From the NCBI GenBank assembly GCA_947683625.1, contig CANTUR010000664.1:1-64000 (forward strand): DNA of 64,000 nucleotides, given 5' to 3'. This document shows positions 1 to 12,265 of this stretch, piece after piece; position 1 is the stretch's first letter; every line of letters begins with the position of its first letter. Under the pieces are notes generated by a model. The model was given only the letters and a program-made list of their open reading frames with translations, made no database searches and was not told the DNA's origin. Source of the DNA: Mallotus nudiflorus (taxonomy: Eukaryota; Streptophyta; Magnoliopsida; Malpighiales; Euphorbiaceae). The position numbers and the translations under genes were made by a program.

Positions 1-2331
1 TTGGTAGAAGGTAGAGAGTTGCTAGCAGACTTAGTTTTATTAGATGTGATCAATTTTAATGTAATACTAGGAATGGATTGGTTAGCTCGACATTATGCTA
101 ATCTGGATTGTCAGGCAAAAGAGGTGATTTTCAAAATCCCTAATAATGAAGAGTTTCAGTTAAGAGGTGATAAGAGTTTGATGCCTCATAATATAATCTC
201 TACAATCACAACTAGAAAGATGCTCAGAAGGGGTTATCAAGGCTATTTAGCTATGGTTAGAGATCTGAAAGTTGATAAGGGGACAGTCAAGAATGTGCCA
301 GTGGTGTGCAAGTTTCTTGATGTTTTCCTTGAAGAATTACTAGGATTTCCACCGGACAAAGAGATAGAGTTATGTATAAATGTTGTACCAGGTACATATC
401 CTATCTCAATGCTGCCTTATAGAATGGCATTGGCAGAATTGAAGGAACTTAAGGAGTAATTACAAGAGTTTCTTAATAAAGGTTTTATTAGACCTAGTTC
501 ATCTCCTTGGGGTACTCCTATATTATTTGTGAAAAAGAAATATGGTACCCTTCGATTTTGTATTGATTACAAACACTTGAACAAAGTTACCATTAAGAAC
601 AAATATCCTCTCACCAGGATTAATGAGTTGTTTGATCAGCTTTAAGGAGCTCAATGTTTTTCTAAGATTGACTTGAGATCTGGGTATCATCGATTAAGGA
701 TTAGAAGTGGAGATGTACCTAAGACTGTGTTTTAAACTAGATATGGCCACTATAAATTTTTGGTGACGTCCTTTGTGTTGACTAATGCCCCAACAACCTT
801 TATGGACTTAATGAATTGAGTGTTTAGGCCATTCTTAGATCGATTTGTGATAGTCCTTATCGATGATATTTTAGTGTATTCCAAGAGTAAAGCCGAGCAT
901 GTCAGCATTTGAGAATGGTGCTTCAGACTCTGAGGGAGCATTAGTTGTATGCCAAATTCTCTAAATGTGAATTTTAGTTGAATCAAGTGGCATTCTTAGG
1001 CCACATGGTGTCTAGAGATGGCATACAAGTGGATTCGAAGAAGATCGAAGCTATTACAGAGTGGCTAAGGCCCATAATAGTGATAGAAGTCAGGAGATTT
1101 TTTGGGTTAGTCAGCTACTATTAAGATTTATAAAGGATTTCTCCAAGATAGCTACACCATTGATGAGGTTGACTTAGAAGAATCCTAAATTTATGTAGAC
1201 AGACAGGTGTGAGGAGAATTTCCATATAATTAAGGATAGGTTGACTTCAGCTCCAGTATTGACTCTACCTTTGGGAAGTGATGGGTATACTGTGTGTTAT
1301 GATGCTTCCTGAGTAGGATTGGAGTGTATTTTATTGCAGAATGGCGGGGGTAGTTGCTTATGCTTCACATCAGTTAAAGAAGCACAAATAGAACTGTCCT
1401 ACTCACCATTTGGAAATGGCAACTATGATGTTTGCTTTGAAGATTTGGAGACATTACTTATACAGTGTGGACTTATGAAATCTACACCAACCATAAGATT
1501 TTGAAGTACATCTTCCAGTATAGAGACTTAAATTTGAGGTAGAGGATTGGATGGATCTCCTAAAAAGATTATGATTGCTCAATTCTTTACCTTCTAGGTT
1601 AGGCTAATGTGGTAGCTGATGCATTGAGTTAGAAATCAACGGGAAGTTTGGCTTATATTAGGTAGGGAAGGAGATCGATTATAAAGGGTTGCACGATCTT
1701 ATTAATAAGGGGTTGCAATTGAAAGTAACTAAGAAATGTCTTTTAGCTCAATTTAGAGTACATTTTGTGTACTTGGATAGAGTTAAGGCAAAGCAAAAAA
1801 GGGACCCATAGTTGTAGAAGATAAGGATGGAGGTACAACGGGGTCAGTCCTAATATTTTGTGATCTATAGTGAGGGTATATTACACTTAGGCACTAGATT
1901 GTGTGTGTTAAGTGTGATGATTTGAGAAAGGAGATAATGGAGGAAGCTTATTTTTCTACTTATAGTGTTCACCTAAGTTCTACTAAGATATATCAGACCC
2001 TTCAAAATTCGTTCGAGGGTCGGAGATGTGGTTTACAAATTGGTGCTACCGCTAGAGTTGTCATGTATTCATCCAGTGTTCCACATGTCAATGTTGCGAA
2101 AATACATCTTTGATCCCTCGCACGTCCTTCAGCTTCAAATAGTAGAGCTCAGTGAAGATTTGACTTATGAGGAGTACCCAGTGGTGATAGTGGATCGACA
2201 AGTTCATCATCTCCGCACCAAAGAGATCCCTATGGTTAAAGTAATATGGAGCAACCATGCAGTGGAGGATTGTACGTGGTGTAGTAAAACTTTTATGTTT
2301 TCTATTTTTGTTAAAATTTGAGGATGAATTT
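1..2331 (+). pseudogene. Decayed Ty3/gypsy chromovirus (Tekay-type) pol of element A
   Basis: Remnant of a retrotransposon polyprotein, cut by the left window edge. Reading across frames, 1-459 is open and gives the end of the protease domain (GMDWLARHYA) and the lead-in to reverse transcriptase. RT follows with several stops ([23 protein letters not shown] near 860-890), then RNase H pieces around 1290-1640 and the start of the integrase zinc-binding region to about 2010. The frame then jumps to the post-integrase segment (CIHPVFHMSMLRKYI) and a chromodomain-like tail ending near 2270. The integrase catalytic core is missing, an internal deletion of roughly 0.9 kb relative to the intact copy at 36441-41192. 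It cannot encode a working enzyme. Assignment to the Tekay/Del clade follows from similarity to that intact copy and the long adjoining LTR. Confidence 0.9.
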
Positions 2332-2335
2332 TTAT

Positions 2336-2348
2336 ACAGGGGGAAGAC
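2336..2348 (+). other. Polypurine tract of element A
   Basis: A purine-rich run (ACAGGGGGAAGAC) lies directly before the LTR start TGTAAAGACCC. It matches in place and sequence the tract before the LTRs of the other Tekay elements here. This is the plus-strand priming site of reverse transcription. Confidence 0.8.
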
Positions 2349-4234
2349 TGTAAAGACCCAAATTTTTTATTTTTAATATTAAATGTGAATTTTTAAGTTT
2401 ATTTATTATTTTAATTAATCAGTGTTAATTATTGTAAGATTAGTAAATGTTATTTTTAATTTATTGTTAAAAAGTGTATATATATAAGTGTGTGTGAATA
2501 ATTATATGGGAGATATTTTTATTTTTAAAATAATAAAAGTTGTACCTTGTACTTTTATATATATATTTTTTAATTGTACTACGGTACCTTTTTAATTAAA
2601 AAACAGTAACTATTTTTTTCTTTTTCTTTCTTTTCTCTTCTTTTCCTTTTTCTTTTTATTTTGTACTTTCTTCTTCTTCTTCTCCCTCTTGAAGCCATTG
2701 CCACCATAACCACTATAAACTCTGGTCAGCTCTAGCCATGCTAGACATCGCCATCGAGTGGCACCACCACCACCAGCCGCCTCCAACCGACGAAGCTCCT
2801 CCCTCCTCCTCCATCATTTTCTATTTTCGTGCCATAATAGGAGGAGGAGTAACCGAAGTAGATTTTAGCGACACCAGACCTTGTTGGAGAGTGTAAATTG
2901 TTCCTCTTCCTCTGGGTAATCATTCCCTTAAACAATTTTGGATTCAAAAACCGGTAAGGACTTCAATTTTAAGAAATTAATTTCTATGTTTTTGTAATTA
3001 ATTTATAAAATTGAGCTTCAATTAGATTTAGTTTCTTTGAGATAATTTGATGTTGAGGTTGTGAGCTATCCATTTATGATTTTTATTTATTTTTCTAGAA
3101 ATTTTTGATTTTTTGAGTCATGGTTACTGTTCATGCACTGTTTCGAGACAAATTTTTTTTATATTTTTATTAAATTCTATATATTATGTTGATAAATTTT
3201 TGTGAAGAAAGTTTTTAAAATTATATATAGATTTTTAATTATAAATTTTTGAAAGTTTATGTCAAAATAGAATTTTTGGAAAAATAATTATAAACTGATA
3301 ATTTTTGTATTTTAAGTAAATTTATTATTAATTATTATGTTTTAGACAAATTTTGAACAATAATAGTATTAAAATAATTTTCATAATTTATTTCCTATTT
3401 TTAGCTAATTAATATTAATTTTTGGAAACTAATAGAATAATAAACTTATTTTTTGTTTTTAAGTTTAAATAGGTTATATGCTAATTTTATGATATATTTA
3501 AGTGATTTGAATAGTTATTTGCAATAATGTTAAATTAATTGTAAAAATATGAAAATAGATTTTGTTGACGAAATTTTAATCATATGTTAGAATTCTATTA
3601 TTTATTTTGAAAATAAATATCTTTTATGTTTTATTTTTGAAATAAATTGAATTATGATGGTTAAATGAGTTTTTATGATTTATCGATAATTTTAATGAAA
3701 ATTATATGATTTTGTTATTGTTGTGAAATTGGTTTTCAATTGGACATAATTGCAGTGTGGGGGCCCAACTCGAGTTGTTGAGTTATGAGACTGTTAGAAG
3801 TGTCATTTTTGTGCAGGATCGACTCTGCTTTGGTAGAGAGATGTTTGTTTTTTAGAGGAGGCTTCACTGAATTTTTGGTAGTTTTTTCGTAAAACATTAT
3901 AACGGTATATGTTAAATTCCGAATCTATGTAGCTTTTTGTCTTAGATCGAGTCAATTTCATCATCCCATGTTTTTATTAATTTCAAGAATTTTATGAATT
4001 TATTTATATAAGCATATTTTAACTAAGTATTATTTATTTTAGAGAACTCTGAGACCAGAGCTGTAGTATTTGGGAAGTAGAGGACACGTTGCCCAACACG
4101 CTCGAACTGTGAGTTGATTTTATGAAATGTTTGTTGTGAAATTTTAAATTATATTTTTATATGATTAAAATGATAAATAATTTATTATGAGAATTTACTT
4201 ATGAATTTGTTTATATTGTTACATGCATGATTTA
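2349..4234 (+). repeat. 3' LTR of element A, truncated at right
   Basis: Starts with TG directly after the polypurine tract and shares the LTR order seen in the other Tekay LTRs: pyrimidine-rich run (about 2605-2690), a GC-richer patch, a long T-rich stretch, then the block ending near GTAGAGAGATG (3834-3844). It stops at 4234, where another LTR begins. It is clearly diverged from the G1 LTR (roughly three quarters identical by eye in shared blocks), so it is an older or separate subfamily. Confidence 0.85.
2954..3816 (+). other. Putative LTR intron in element A
   Basis: An 863-bp T-rich segment with a strong donor (ACCG|GTAAGG) and acceptor (TTTTTGTGCAG|GATC), placed exactly as the 920-bp segments in the G2 and young Tekay LTRs. 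Splicing is inferred from sequence only. Confidence 0.45.
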
Positions 4235-4620
4235 TGTAATGACCTTGTATTTTAAATTATAAATATATATATTCGAGATTTGCAGTGTTAATAAATTTTA
4301 GACTTTATTTTTATGTTATTATTTATTTGTGATTAATAAATTGTTATTTTATGATAAATGTATTTTCTATGTAAAGCGTATATGTTTTTAGAAGTTTTAT
4401 TATTTAAATATTAGGGTTAGTATTGTTATTTTTGGATAGTATTATTTTAAGTACATTATTATTATTTTTATTGTTTGACATTATTTTTATTATTAAATTA
4501 TTTCATTAATATTGTTTATATTATTATTATTTTCAATTGTTATTTTATGTTATATATTATTAGTGTGATGTATATATTAATTTATTAGTGTGAGTATTAT
4601 TATTGACCAAAGTTTAAAGC

Positions 4621-4677
<57 letters not shown>

Positions 4678-6297
4678 CGCAAAGAACTTACAAAAAAAGC
4701 CATCTTCTTACCTTACTCCATCCGGTTCACTTCTCGTCGGTGTGCCTCTCTTCTTTCCAAGGTCGGACAACCACCCATCTTCCTCCCTCTGCCATCACCA
4801 CCATCTTCTCCTCCCTCTGCCATCACCACCATCTTCTCCTCCCTTTTCTTCCTTTTTCCTCGTCACCGAAACCAGTAGAAGCAGTAGCAGCGGTAGCAGG
4901 TGGCTCCTCATTGTTTCTTCCTCCTCCGGCTGCCACATCGAGCTCTTCCGGTGCTGTTCGACTCCTAGAGCTTCAAGGAGGTTGATCTCGAGCTTGGTTT
5001 TAGCTCTAGTATAATTGTTTGTAAGTTTTTCTTAGTTTTTGTTTTAGTGCCATTAGGGTTTCTATTTTTTTAGGGTTGAAATTGATTGATTCTTGCAAAC
5101 TTTCTTAAGAAACATTGATCCTGGTTGCTTAATCTTCTTGAAAATATTTTTTTTTGAATTTATTTGAATTTTGGTTAATTTTTTTATTATTTATTGAATT
5201 TTCGTAAATGAATTATTTTAATTATGAATTTAGTTAAATTAGTTTTATTATATGTTGATATTAATTTTAATGTTAAGCAAATAATTTTTGAGAATATTAT
5301 ATAATTTTTAATAATATTTTAATATTATGTATATATTGAAATTTTAGGTTAAATGTGTATTTTTGTTGAAAATAATGTTTAATTATGTGTTTTAGATAAT
5401 ATTAGAATAATATATGTTGATAAAATAATTTCAATGATTTTATAAAATTTTTGTGGAATATTAATTATATTATGTATATTTTGAATTATTGGGTTAATTG
5501 TGTAATTTTGTGAAAATTATAGTTAAATAATATGTTTTAAATGATTTTAGGATTATTTAAGGTAATAAAATGATTTTCATAAATTATTTACTATTTTTAT
5601 TTAATTAATACTAATTTTTGAAAATTATTTTCAAATAATATATTATTTACTAAATTGGTGATCAAATGGATTTTAATAACTTTTAATATATATTTAGGTT
5701 GTTTAAGCTATTTGAATATATAACAGTGAATTTTACTATTTTATATTGAATTATTGAAAATTGGATTTTTAATAATATTATATTATTATTTGGGATTTTT
5801 ATTTAACTATTGTGTAAATAATTATATTTAGTGTTTTAATGTTTAAATGCGTTATATTTTGATATTTTGAGGAGATTTATGGAATTTATTGATTTTTAAT
5901 ATATTTATTATTTTAAATGTATTTTTAGTGAATTTGTGAATCTCGGTTGGGAATTGTGTAGTTCAGGATCCCAACTCGAGGTGTTGAGCCTTATGGATTT
6001 TAGAAGTGCATTTCTCTTACAGGATTGGGTCTACTTTTCAGTAGAGAGATGTTCATTTTACAGAGGGGGTTCTGTCGATTTTTTGGTAGAATTATCGTAA
6101 AATGTAACATTGCGTCGATCCTAAATTTATGTGTTCGTTTGAATTTCAATCCTTCATTTGAGTCTTCTTTTAGAAAATTCTTAGAATATTCAGTTAGATT
6201 ATATTATGATTTTGAGGTTATTTATTCTTTTTAGTTACGCTGAGATCAAGGCCTATAGGACCAGGCCGACGAGAGCGCAAAATTTTGAGTTATTATA

Positions 6298-6336
<39 letters not shown>

Positions 6337-7502
6337 TGACTTAGGATTTTTCATTTTCATTATATGTTTTAAAATTGACTTAATTTATTAAATGATTTGG
6401 TATATTTTCGGTTTATTTTTAGTATATTTCGATATATATGTTTGCATATTTTCAATATACATTTAGTATATCTTTGGTATATTTAGGGTTTATTTTGATA
6501 TATGCTTGTTATATAAATTTGTTATATTTTCAGTATATTCTTGTATATTGAATACCACTTTATTTTAATTGTGCATTTTATTATTTTCCTTAAATATACG
6601 TGATTTTTACTTGAAGGATATCGATAGAACGTGCTATCTGGTGGGTTGCATTAGGATCGAGTACGTACTAGTGCGATAGATTGTAAGGTTGAATTACTAA
6701 CTTCTTTAAGGTGACATTTGATTGATTATTTATTGAAAATGATATGGTTGAGAAGTGTGGTTGCTAGAGCTTGGTTGACTTAGTGTCTCGGGGCCAATCA
6801 CACTAATAGTGAGACTGCTGGAGCTCGGTTGACCTAGTGTCTCGGGGCCAGTCTACTATCCAAAATGGAATAAGAGAATTAATTTGGAATTAAGTAAGCC
6901 TGTATGGCCCGAGAGATATTTTTGTTTGAGGTTGCGATTATATTAGGGTTCTATTTAATCCTTCAATTATTAAAATAAATATTTTATGTATTTATTAGAT
7001 ATATAAACGTAGAGTATGGCATTTGTGTGAAATGAGTGTATATGTATATATATATGGATGCTTGACTGTATATGGTTTAGATTGCATATATATATATTAT
7101 AATAATTCACTCAGTGAGATCTGACCCCCCTCAATATTTTTTTTAGGAAATTCCTCTTCTTTAAACCTTGGTAGTAGACCTATACGTCGAACTTCTTCCA
7201 CCCCGGCTAGTTAAGTAAATTGCTTGTCTGAACCTTATTGTATTATAGAAAACTACAGTTGTTGTATTTTGTATCAGTGGTATGTTGTCTCTTGTAAGAG
7301 ACCTGACTCTAAATATTGTGTGAATTATTTTTGATTTAATGAAATGATATTTGAATATTTATTTTTTGGTGATTAAAGTTTTAATTTTTTTAATTTTTAT
7401 TTATTTAATTGCATGCATTTTTTAAGGCTTTCTACGGGTTCCTTATTCGAAAGAATTCTCACTCCCTAACGCCTGTCATGACTCCCGGTTTGGGTCGTGA
7501 AA
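4235..7502 (+). repeat. 5' LTR of Tekay element G1
   Basis: A 3,268-bp LTR starting TGTAATGACC and ending at GGGTCGTGAAA, where the usual terminal ACA has mutated, four bases before a primer-binding site. It contains an (AT)n run, a short GC-richer patch (about 4680-4990), a long T-rich region, the acceptor-like TCTCTTACAG at 6013-6022, a conserved small hairpin block and a twin hairpin at 6755-6854. Its first few hundred bases are very similar to the LTR at 16902, marking them as the two LTRs of one element. A second short AT run lies at about 6302-6333. Confidence 0.88.
4626..4677. repeat. (AT)n microsatellite
   Basis: About 52 bases of uninterrupted AT dinucleotides inside the G1 5' LTR. 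A matching run sits at the same LTR position in the 3' LTR (17319-17350). The reading frame across it is an artefact of the repeat. Confidence 0.95.
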
Positions 7503-7506
7503 AAAT

Positions 7507-7518
7507 TGGTTTCAGAGC
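7507..7518 (+). other. Primer-binding site of G1 (initiator Met-tRNA type)
   Basis: TGGTTTCAGAGC, one base away from the common plant form TGGTATCAGAGC, lies four bases after the LTR end. It would pair with the 3' end of the initiator methionine tRNA to prime minus-strand DNA synthesis. The spacing is the same as in the G2 and young elements. Confidence 0.85.
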
Positions 7519-7754
7519 CTAGGTTTAGTGTTATGGCCTAGGTTTAGTATTGTGTTTTCTTTGGAATTACTGCTGTTAAATTAGGTTCGATCATGTCTTT
7601 GAAAGGTCTTTCTTGCATTAGGAATGTCGCGCAATTGTTAGGGTTTCTGTTATTGTCTGTGATTGTTTGAATTATTTATTTTATTTTTTGTTCTTCCCTG
7701 AATGCTGCAAGCGTGAGTCGCTTCATCGATCGATGATAAAATTTTTTTTTAAGG

Positions 7755-8028
7755 ATGAGGTTCTCCCCTTATGCAGCCAAAAGGCGTAGGGGTAGAGATG
7801 GATTTATAAGGCCAGATGATCGCTGTAGACAATGGGAACAACAGAATAAGGAGCCTGTGGCTTAGCATTTTAATGCTGCCCATGCTCCAGGAGTTCGATA
7901 GGGTGCAACAGCTATGCTTCAGACGGTAGCTTTTGTTTCAGCAGATTGCTCAAGATGTCAGTTTCATGTATTTTTAAGTGGAGTGAATACGAACTGCTTC
8001 TTTGACAGAGACAATACCGATAAGCAAT
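7755..8028 (+). pseudogene. G1 gag N-terminus, broken
   Basis: The ATG at 7755 sits where gag starts in related copies. It is followed by an arginine-rich stretch (AKRRRGRDG) and EPVA, resembling the RRRGRGRGRPRG...EEPVEPE part of the young element's gag, then a stop. The gag is then interrupted by a solo Tat LTR at 8029 and resumes, much decayed, at 10097. Not functional. Confidence 0.65.
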
Positions 8029-10096
8029 TGTAGATGACGGGGTTTAGCATGCGTCCAAGATTTTAGCAACTGCGACATTGATTAGGCTCAGGGCCTTAGA
8101 GAACACACTAACCACTGTCACAAAGACATGGTGTGGAGATGAGGAGTCGCCACCTAGGGTAATAATTGGGACAAATAAAAAAGGTGGTACTCGATTTCCT
8201 AAAAGAAAGCTAGCACCATAACCAGGAGATTCTGGATACAGAATACTAACTTCTTTTAGTCTCTTGTTCATTTAGAATAATTTTATAGATGATTATTTCA
8301 TCCTTTAATAACATGAAATTTTATTAAACCCTATTTGACATTCATTAAACCCCTATCTGACATCCATCTAACCTTAGGCATCTAGTCAATAAAATTACAC
8401 ATAAAAAATGCACTTAAGATCATGTTATCCTTAAGTCTAAACTATGTTAATTTTATTAAAAAGTTAGTTAGATTTACATTTTATTTATAAGTGAGAAAGA
8501 GACTAAAGATGGGCCTACATTTTTTATTAATTAGTGAGTTTAGATCTAGTTATTTTACTTTATCTAAAAACGGGCTTAAGTCTATTCAATTTTAAAGAAA
8601 AGTTAAATTAGTGGGCCTAAGTCTAACTTGGTTTTATTTTAAGTGAAATATGGGCCTATATCTATTTATTTTAAAAGAAATAAATTTAAGTGGGCTGAGC
8701 TAAGTCTAAACAAGTTTTAATTAACTAAGTGGGCTTGAAATCTAATTAACCTAATGGGCCTAAATTGATTTTAATTATTTAAAGTCCTAAACCATTTTTA
8801 AGCCTATTCATTAAGTGGGTTAGACCTAAACGTGGGCTTGGGGCCCAAAAACATAAAAAAAAAAGGCCTAAAAACATTAAAAAAAACATAAAAAAAATCA
8901 TAAAATCAAATCAAAACACATTCATATATGATTTCTAAAAAAACCTAATTTAATTACATACAAACCCTAATTAACTAAAGCCACCATTAATTTTAATTAA
9001 TTTTTGCCCAATTAAACCTAATTATTAATTGATTTTAAATGTAGAAAATTAAATCTTTTACTATTCCCATTACTCAGGCTATTACAAACTACGTACAAAA
9101 AATTAAAATTAAACAATTATACACCCATAAATAATAACATAGAACATATAAAGGTAAAACGAAAATTAAAACCCTAATATCTATTGGAAAACAGTATAGA
9201 TTATTCCATGGCATTCCATGGATCTTCTGTTTATTAGAACACAAGCAGTATCCTCCTTAATCCACAATCAAGCATCAAAATAAAAAAAGCACAAAAAATT
9301 AGATTAGTAATGAAATTAAACAAGAAAACAATAATGAAATAAATAAAAATCATAAAAAGAGACGAGAAGAAAAAAAAGGAATGTTGTGCATATGCTTTGA
9401 GATAGCCCCTTAGACTAGGATTTTCACCGTTGAAATTGACTCAGTTGTTGATTTGATTCTGGACTAAGATTTAATTACGTAATTCTCTTCTCTCTTTTCA
9501 TAGTCTCTCTTTTTTCCTCTCTCGTTTTTTTAGTCTTTATGTGTCTCGGTCTCTCCCTCCCTCTGTGTAAAAAAAAAAAGCCCCTCTAGCTCGTATGCAG
9601 ACTCTGCTTTTAAATGCAGAGTCTACGCATACTAGCCTCCTCCAAAGGAGGAACAAACTCATCTCCCTATCAAAATAGACTGATAAGGATTTGATTTTTG
9701 AAAGTTGCATGTTTTGAATGCGTTAAAATCTTTTCCAGATAAAAGATAATTATAAAAATTCAATTTTTAACCAATTAAAACACTAAAAAATCGATAAAAA
9801 ATACGTAAAAATTTTAAAAAATAAGGTCTTACGAGTCAGAAATCCAATTTTAGGAGTCGACATTATGGATTTCCAATCGAAAATCCATAATTTTGATTTT
9901 CAAGTTTTTTTCTTACTTTTAATTACCAAAAGACCCCTAAAAAATTGACTTATTTGCAATTAAATCTTAAAAAATATTGCAATTTAGTCCCTAAAGTCTA
10001 GAAAATCGACAACCAAGTTCAATTTTTGAATGAACTTCATCATAGGGGCTTACGTCGTAATTATACACAATTACATCCCGAAATTGGGTGCTTATA
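8029..10096 (-). repeat. Solo LTR of a Tat-lineage element
   Basis: 2,068 bp, matching the LTRs at 44915-46925 and 56709-58881. On the minus strand it begins TATAAGCACCCAATTT (the terminal TGTAAG has mutated) and ends CATCTACA. No Tat internal sequence flanks either side, since degenerate Tekay gag lies both left and right, so it looks like a solo LTR left by recombination. The flanking pentamers GCAAT and GCTGT are only partly alike, so the target duplication is decayed or the end slightly misplaced. It contains clustered TGGGCY motifs (8510-8850), a CCATGG-rich block near 9208-9224 and a 9-bp-stem hairpin at 9599-9624. Confidence 0.82.
9599..9624 (-). promoter_or_regulatory. Perfect hairpin with TATA-like loop in Tat LTR
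   Basis: AGACTCTGC and GCAGAGTCT form a perfect 9-bp stem around an 8-nt loop which on the minus strand reads ATTTAAAA. A 7-bp-stem version is present in Tat element 2 (about 58372-58398), and a clear TATAAAA sits at the corresponding place in Tat element 1 (46476-46482). Core promoter position is an inference. Confidence 0.5.
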
Positions 10097-12260
10097 GCTG
10101 TCCTTTCAAGTTAAGGTTGTGGTTATAGATTTAGCCTTACTACACCTATCTAGTATAGGGGTAGGTCAGAGGTAACTGTAACTCAAAGGCTAAAGTAGTT
10201 ATTGTAAGAGGTACAAGCAACATTTTTGGCTGGGATAACCAAGGTTAATATGAACATAATAGCACTTAACCAAGCAAAATAATTGTTTGGAATATGCTTT
10301 GGTGAAGGAATTGGAAGATGTCTAATGAAGATGAATCACCTTTAGTACCCTTTGATGGCGAAGTTGTCATTTTTTACTGTAGCACATGATTAAAGTCTAA
10401 AGAATGATTTCTAAGATACTTCCATCCATCTTCAAGGAGGGATAATTATCCATGATAGCTATTACTCAGAGTAAGAGAAGAGTGGTTAGTTGAGAAGAAT
10501 ACCTTTAAACTCTTTAATCTGTCACGTCATGCTGTAGACGTGATACAGTATAAGAGGAGACTAGTAGAACTATATGTTATAGGATTAAGTTTGATATATT
10601 TTTAGTGTTTGAGTTGAGGACTAGAATTTAGAGAGTTATTCATGAATTCAGTATTTTGTGTGTAATTGATCTTGATATGATGTGGAGAATGGATTGGTTG
10701 TCTCAATACTATGCAATGGTGGGTTATTGGAGTAAAGAGGTGATTTTCATAATTCCTAATGAATAAGAGTTTAAGTTGTTGGTGACAAGAGTTCTACACC
10801 TCATAATCTTAGCTTCGTTATCACTGCTAGGAAGATGTTGAGGAAAAGTTATTAGGGAAACTTGGCTCTTGTTAAGGATACTTCAGTGGAGAAGTTGTCT
10901 CTCACAGATGTACTTGTTGCCTGTGAGTTTCTTGATGTTGTTCTTGAGCTTCCAGGTTTACCACCTCACATAAATAAATTTATATATCGATGTGGTTCCT
11001 AATATAACTCCTATTTTGATGTAACCCTACAGAATGGCTCTTGTAGATTTGAAAGAGTTGAAGGAGCAATTGCAGGAATTACTCGATAAGGGTTTTATAA
11101 GACCTAGTGTTTCTCCTTAGGGTGCACCAGTCCTGTTTGTGAGAAAGATGGATGGTACCCTAATACTATGCATAGACTATAGAGAGCTGAATAAGGTGAT
11201 AATGAAGAACAAGTATACTCTCTTGAGGATAGGTGATCTGTTTGATTAACTCCAGTGTGCACAGTTCTTTTCCAAGATTGACTTGAGGTTGAGTTATCAT
11301 TGGTTGTGGATCAGTGAAGCTGATGTTCCTAAAATAGCATTATGCACTCATTATAGCCATTATGAGTTTCTGGTGATGTCATTTGGCTTGACTAATGCAC
11401 CAACAGCTTTCATGGATCTGATGAACAGGGTATTCAGACCATATGTGGATCAGTTTATGGTAGTCTTCATTGATGATATACTGGTGTATTCAAAGGGTAT
11501 AGAAGAGTATGCATATCACTTGAGGATAGTACTACATACACTGAGAGAACATCAACTTTGAGCTAAATTCTCGAAGTGTGATTTCTGGTTGGAGAGTGTT
11601 GCATTCCTTGGACACATGGTGTCTAAAGATGGTATCCAGGTTGATCCACAGAAGATTGAGATAATGTCTGAGTGGCCTAGACTGACTACAGTTACAGAGA
11701 TTCATAGTTTTCTGGGTTTAGCTAGGTATTATAGAAGGTTTGTATAGGATTTTTTCCTGAATTATAGCTCCTATGACTCGCTTGACTCAGAAGAATGTGA
11801 AGTTTGAGTGGTCAAATGCTTGTGAGAACAGTTTCCAATTGCTAAAGGAGAAGTTGACCACAACTCCAGTTTTGGCTTTGCCTAATGGAGTAGACAAGTT
11901 CACAGTGTATTGTGATGCCTTGAGAGTTGGCCTAGGTTGTGTGTTGATGTAGAATGGTAGGGTGATGGCTTATGCTTCGAGGGAGTTGAAGAAGCATGAA
12001 CAAAATTATCCTACCCATGACCTAGAGATGGTTGCAGTGAACTTTGCTCTCAAGATTTGGAGACATTATACGTACGGGGTGACTTGTGAGATTTTTACTG
12101 ATTACAAGAGCCTTAAGTACATTTTTTAGCAGAGATCTGAATATGAGGCAGAGGAGATGGTTAGAACTCTTGAAGGACTATGACTGTGAGATCCTTTATC
12201 ATCTAGGCAAGGTTAATGTGGTAGCAGATGCCTTGAGTAGGAAATCCTCAGGTAGTCTTG
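10097..12260 (+). pseudogene. G1 gag end, protease, RT and RNase H, broken
   Basis: Continuation of the G1 polyprotein after the solo Tat LTR. The gag part (to about 10600) is barely recognisable. Protease remnants appear near 10675-10770 (MDWLSQYYAMV, SKEVIF). RT runs from about 11030, and the longest open piece, 11283-11561, covers the region with [17 protein letters not shown] and the catalytic FIDDILVYS box. RNase H is readable to about 12260, ending [17 protein letters not shown]. Several stops and shifts interrupt it. At 12265 the frame is broken by a solo LTR, and the sequence resumes in register at 15358 once that insertion is removed. Confidence 0.88.
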
Positions 12261-12265
12261 CTCAC
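12261..12265. other. Target-site duplication CTCAC (left)
   Basis: CTCAC directly left of the solo LTR at 12266; the same five bases follow it at 15353-15357. A perfect 5-bp duplication shows that the LTR arrived by integrase-mediated insertion. Confidence 0.92.

Noticed and set aside
4590..5014. Ser/Pro/His-rich frames in the GC-richer patch of Tekay LTRs (4590, 4742, 17427, 18972, 48242)
   Set aside because: Each LTR gives a different, unrelated peptide from the same patch, so the patch is probably an untranslated exon-like region and not a gene.
7100..7140. Palindromic TCACTCAGTGA near the ends of Tekay LTRs
   Set aside because: Real and repeated in most copies, but short and not clearly better conserved than surrounding LTR end sequence.
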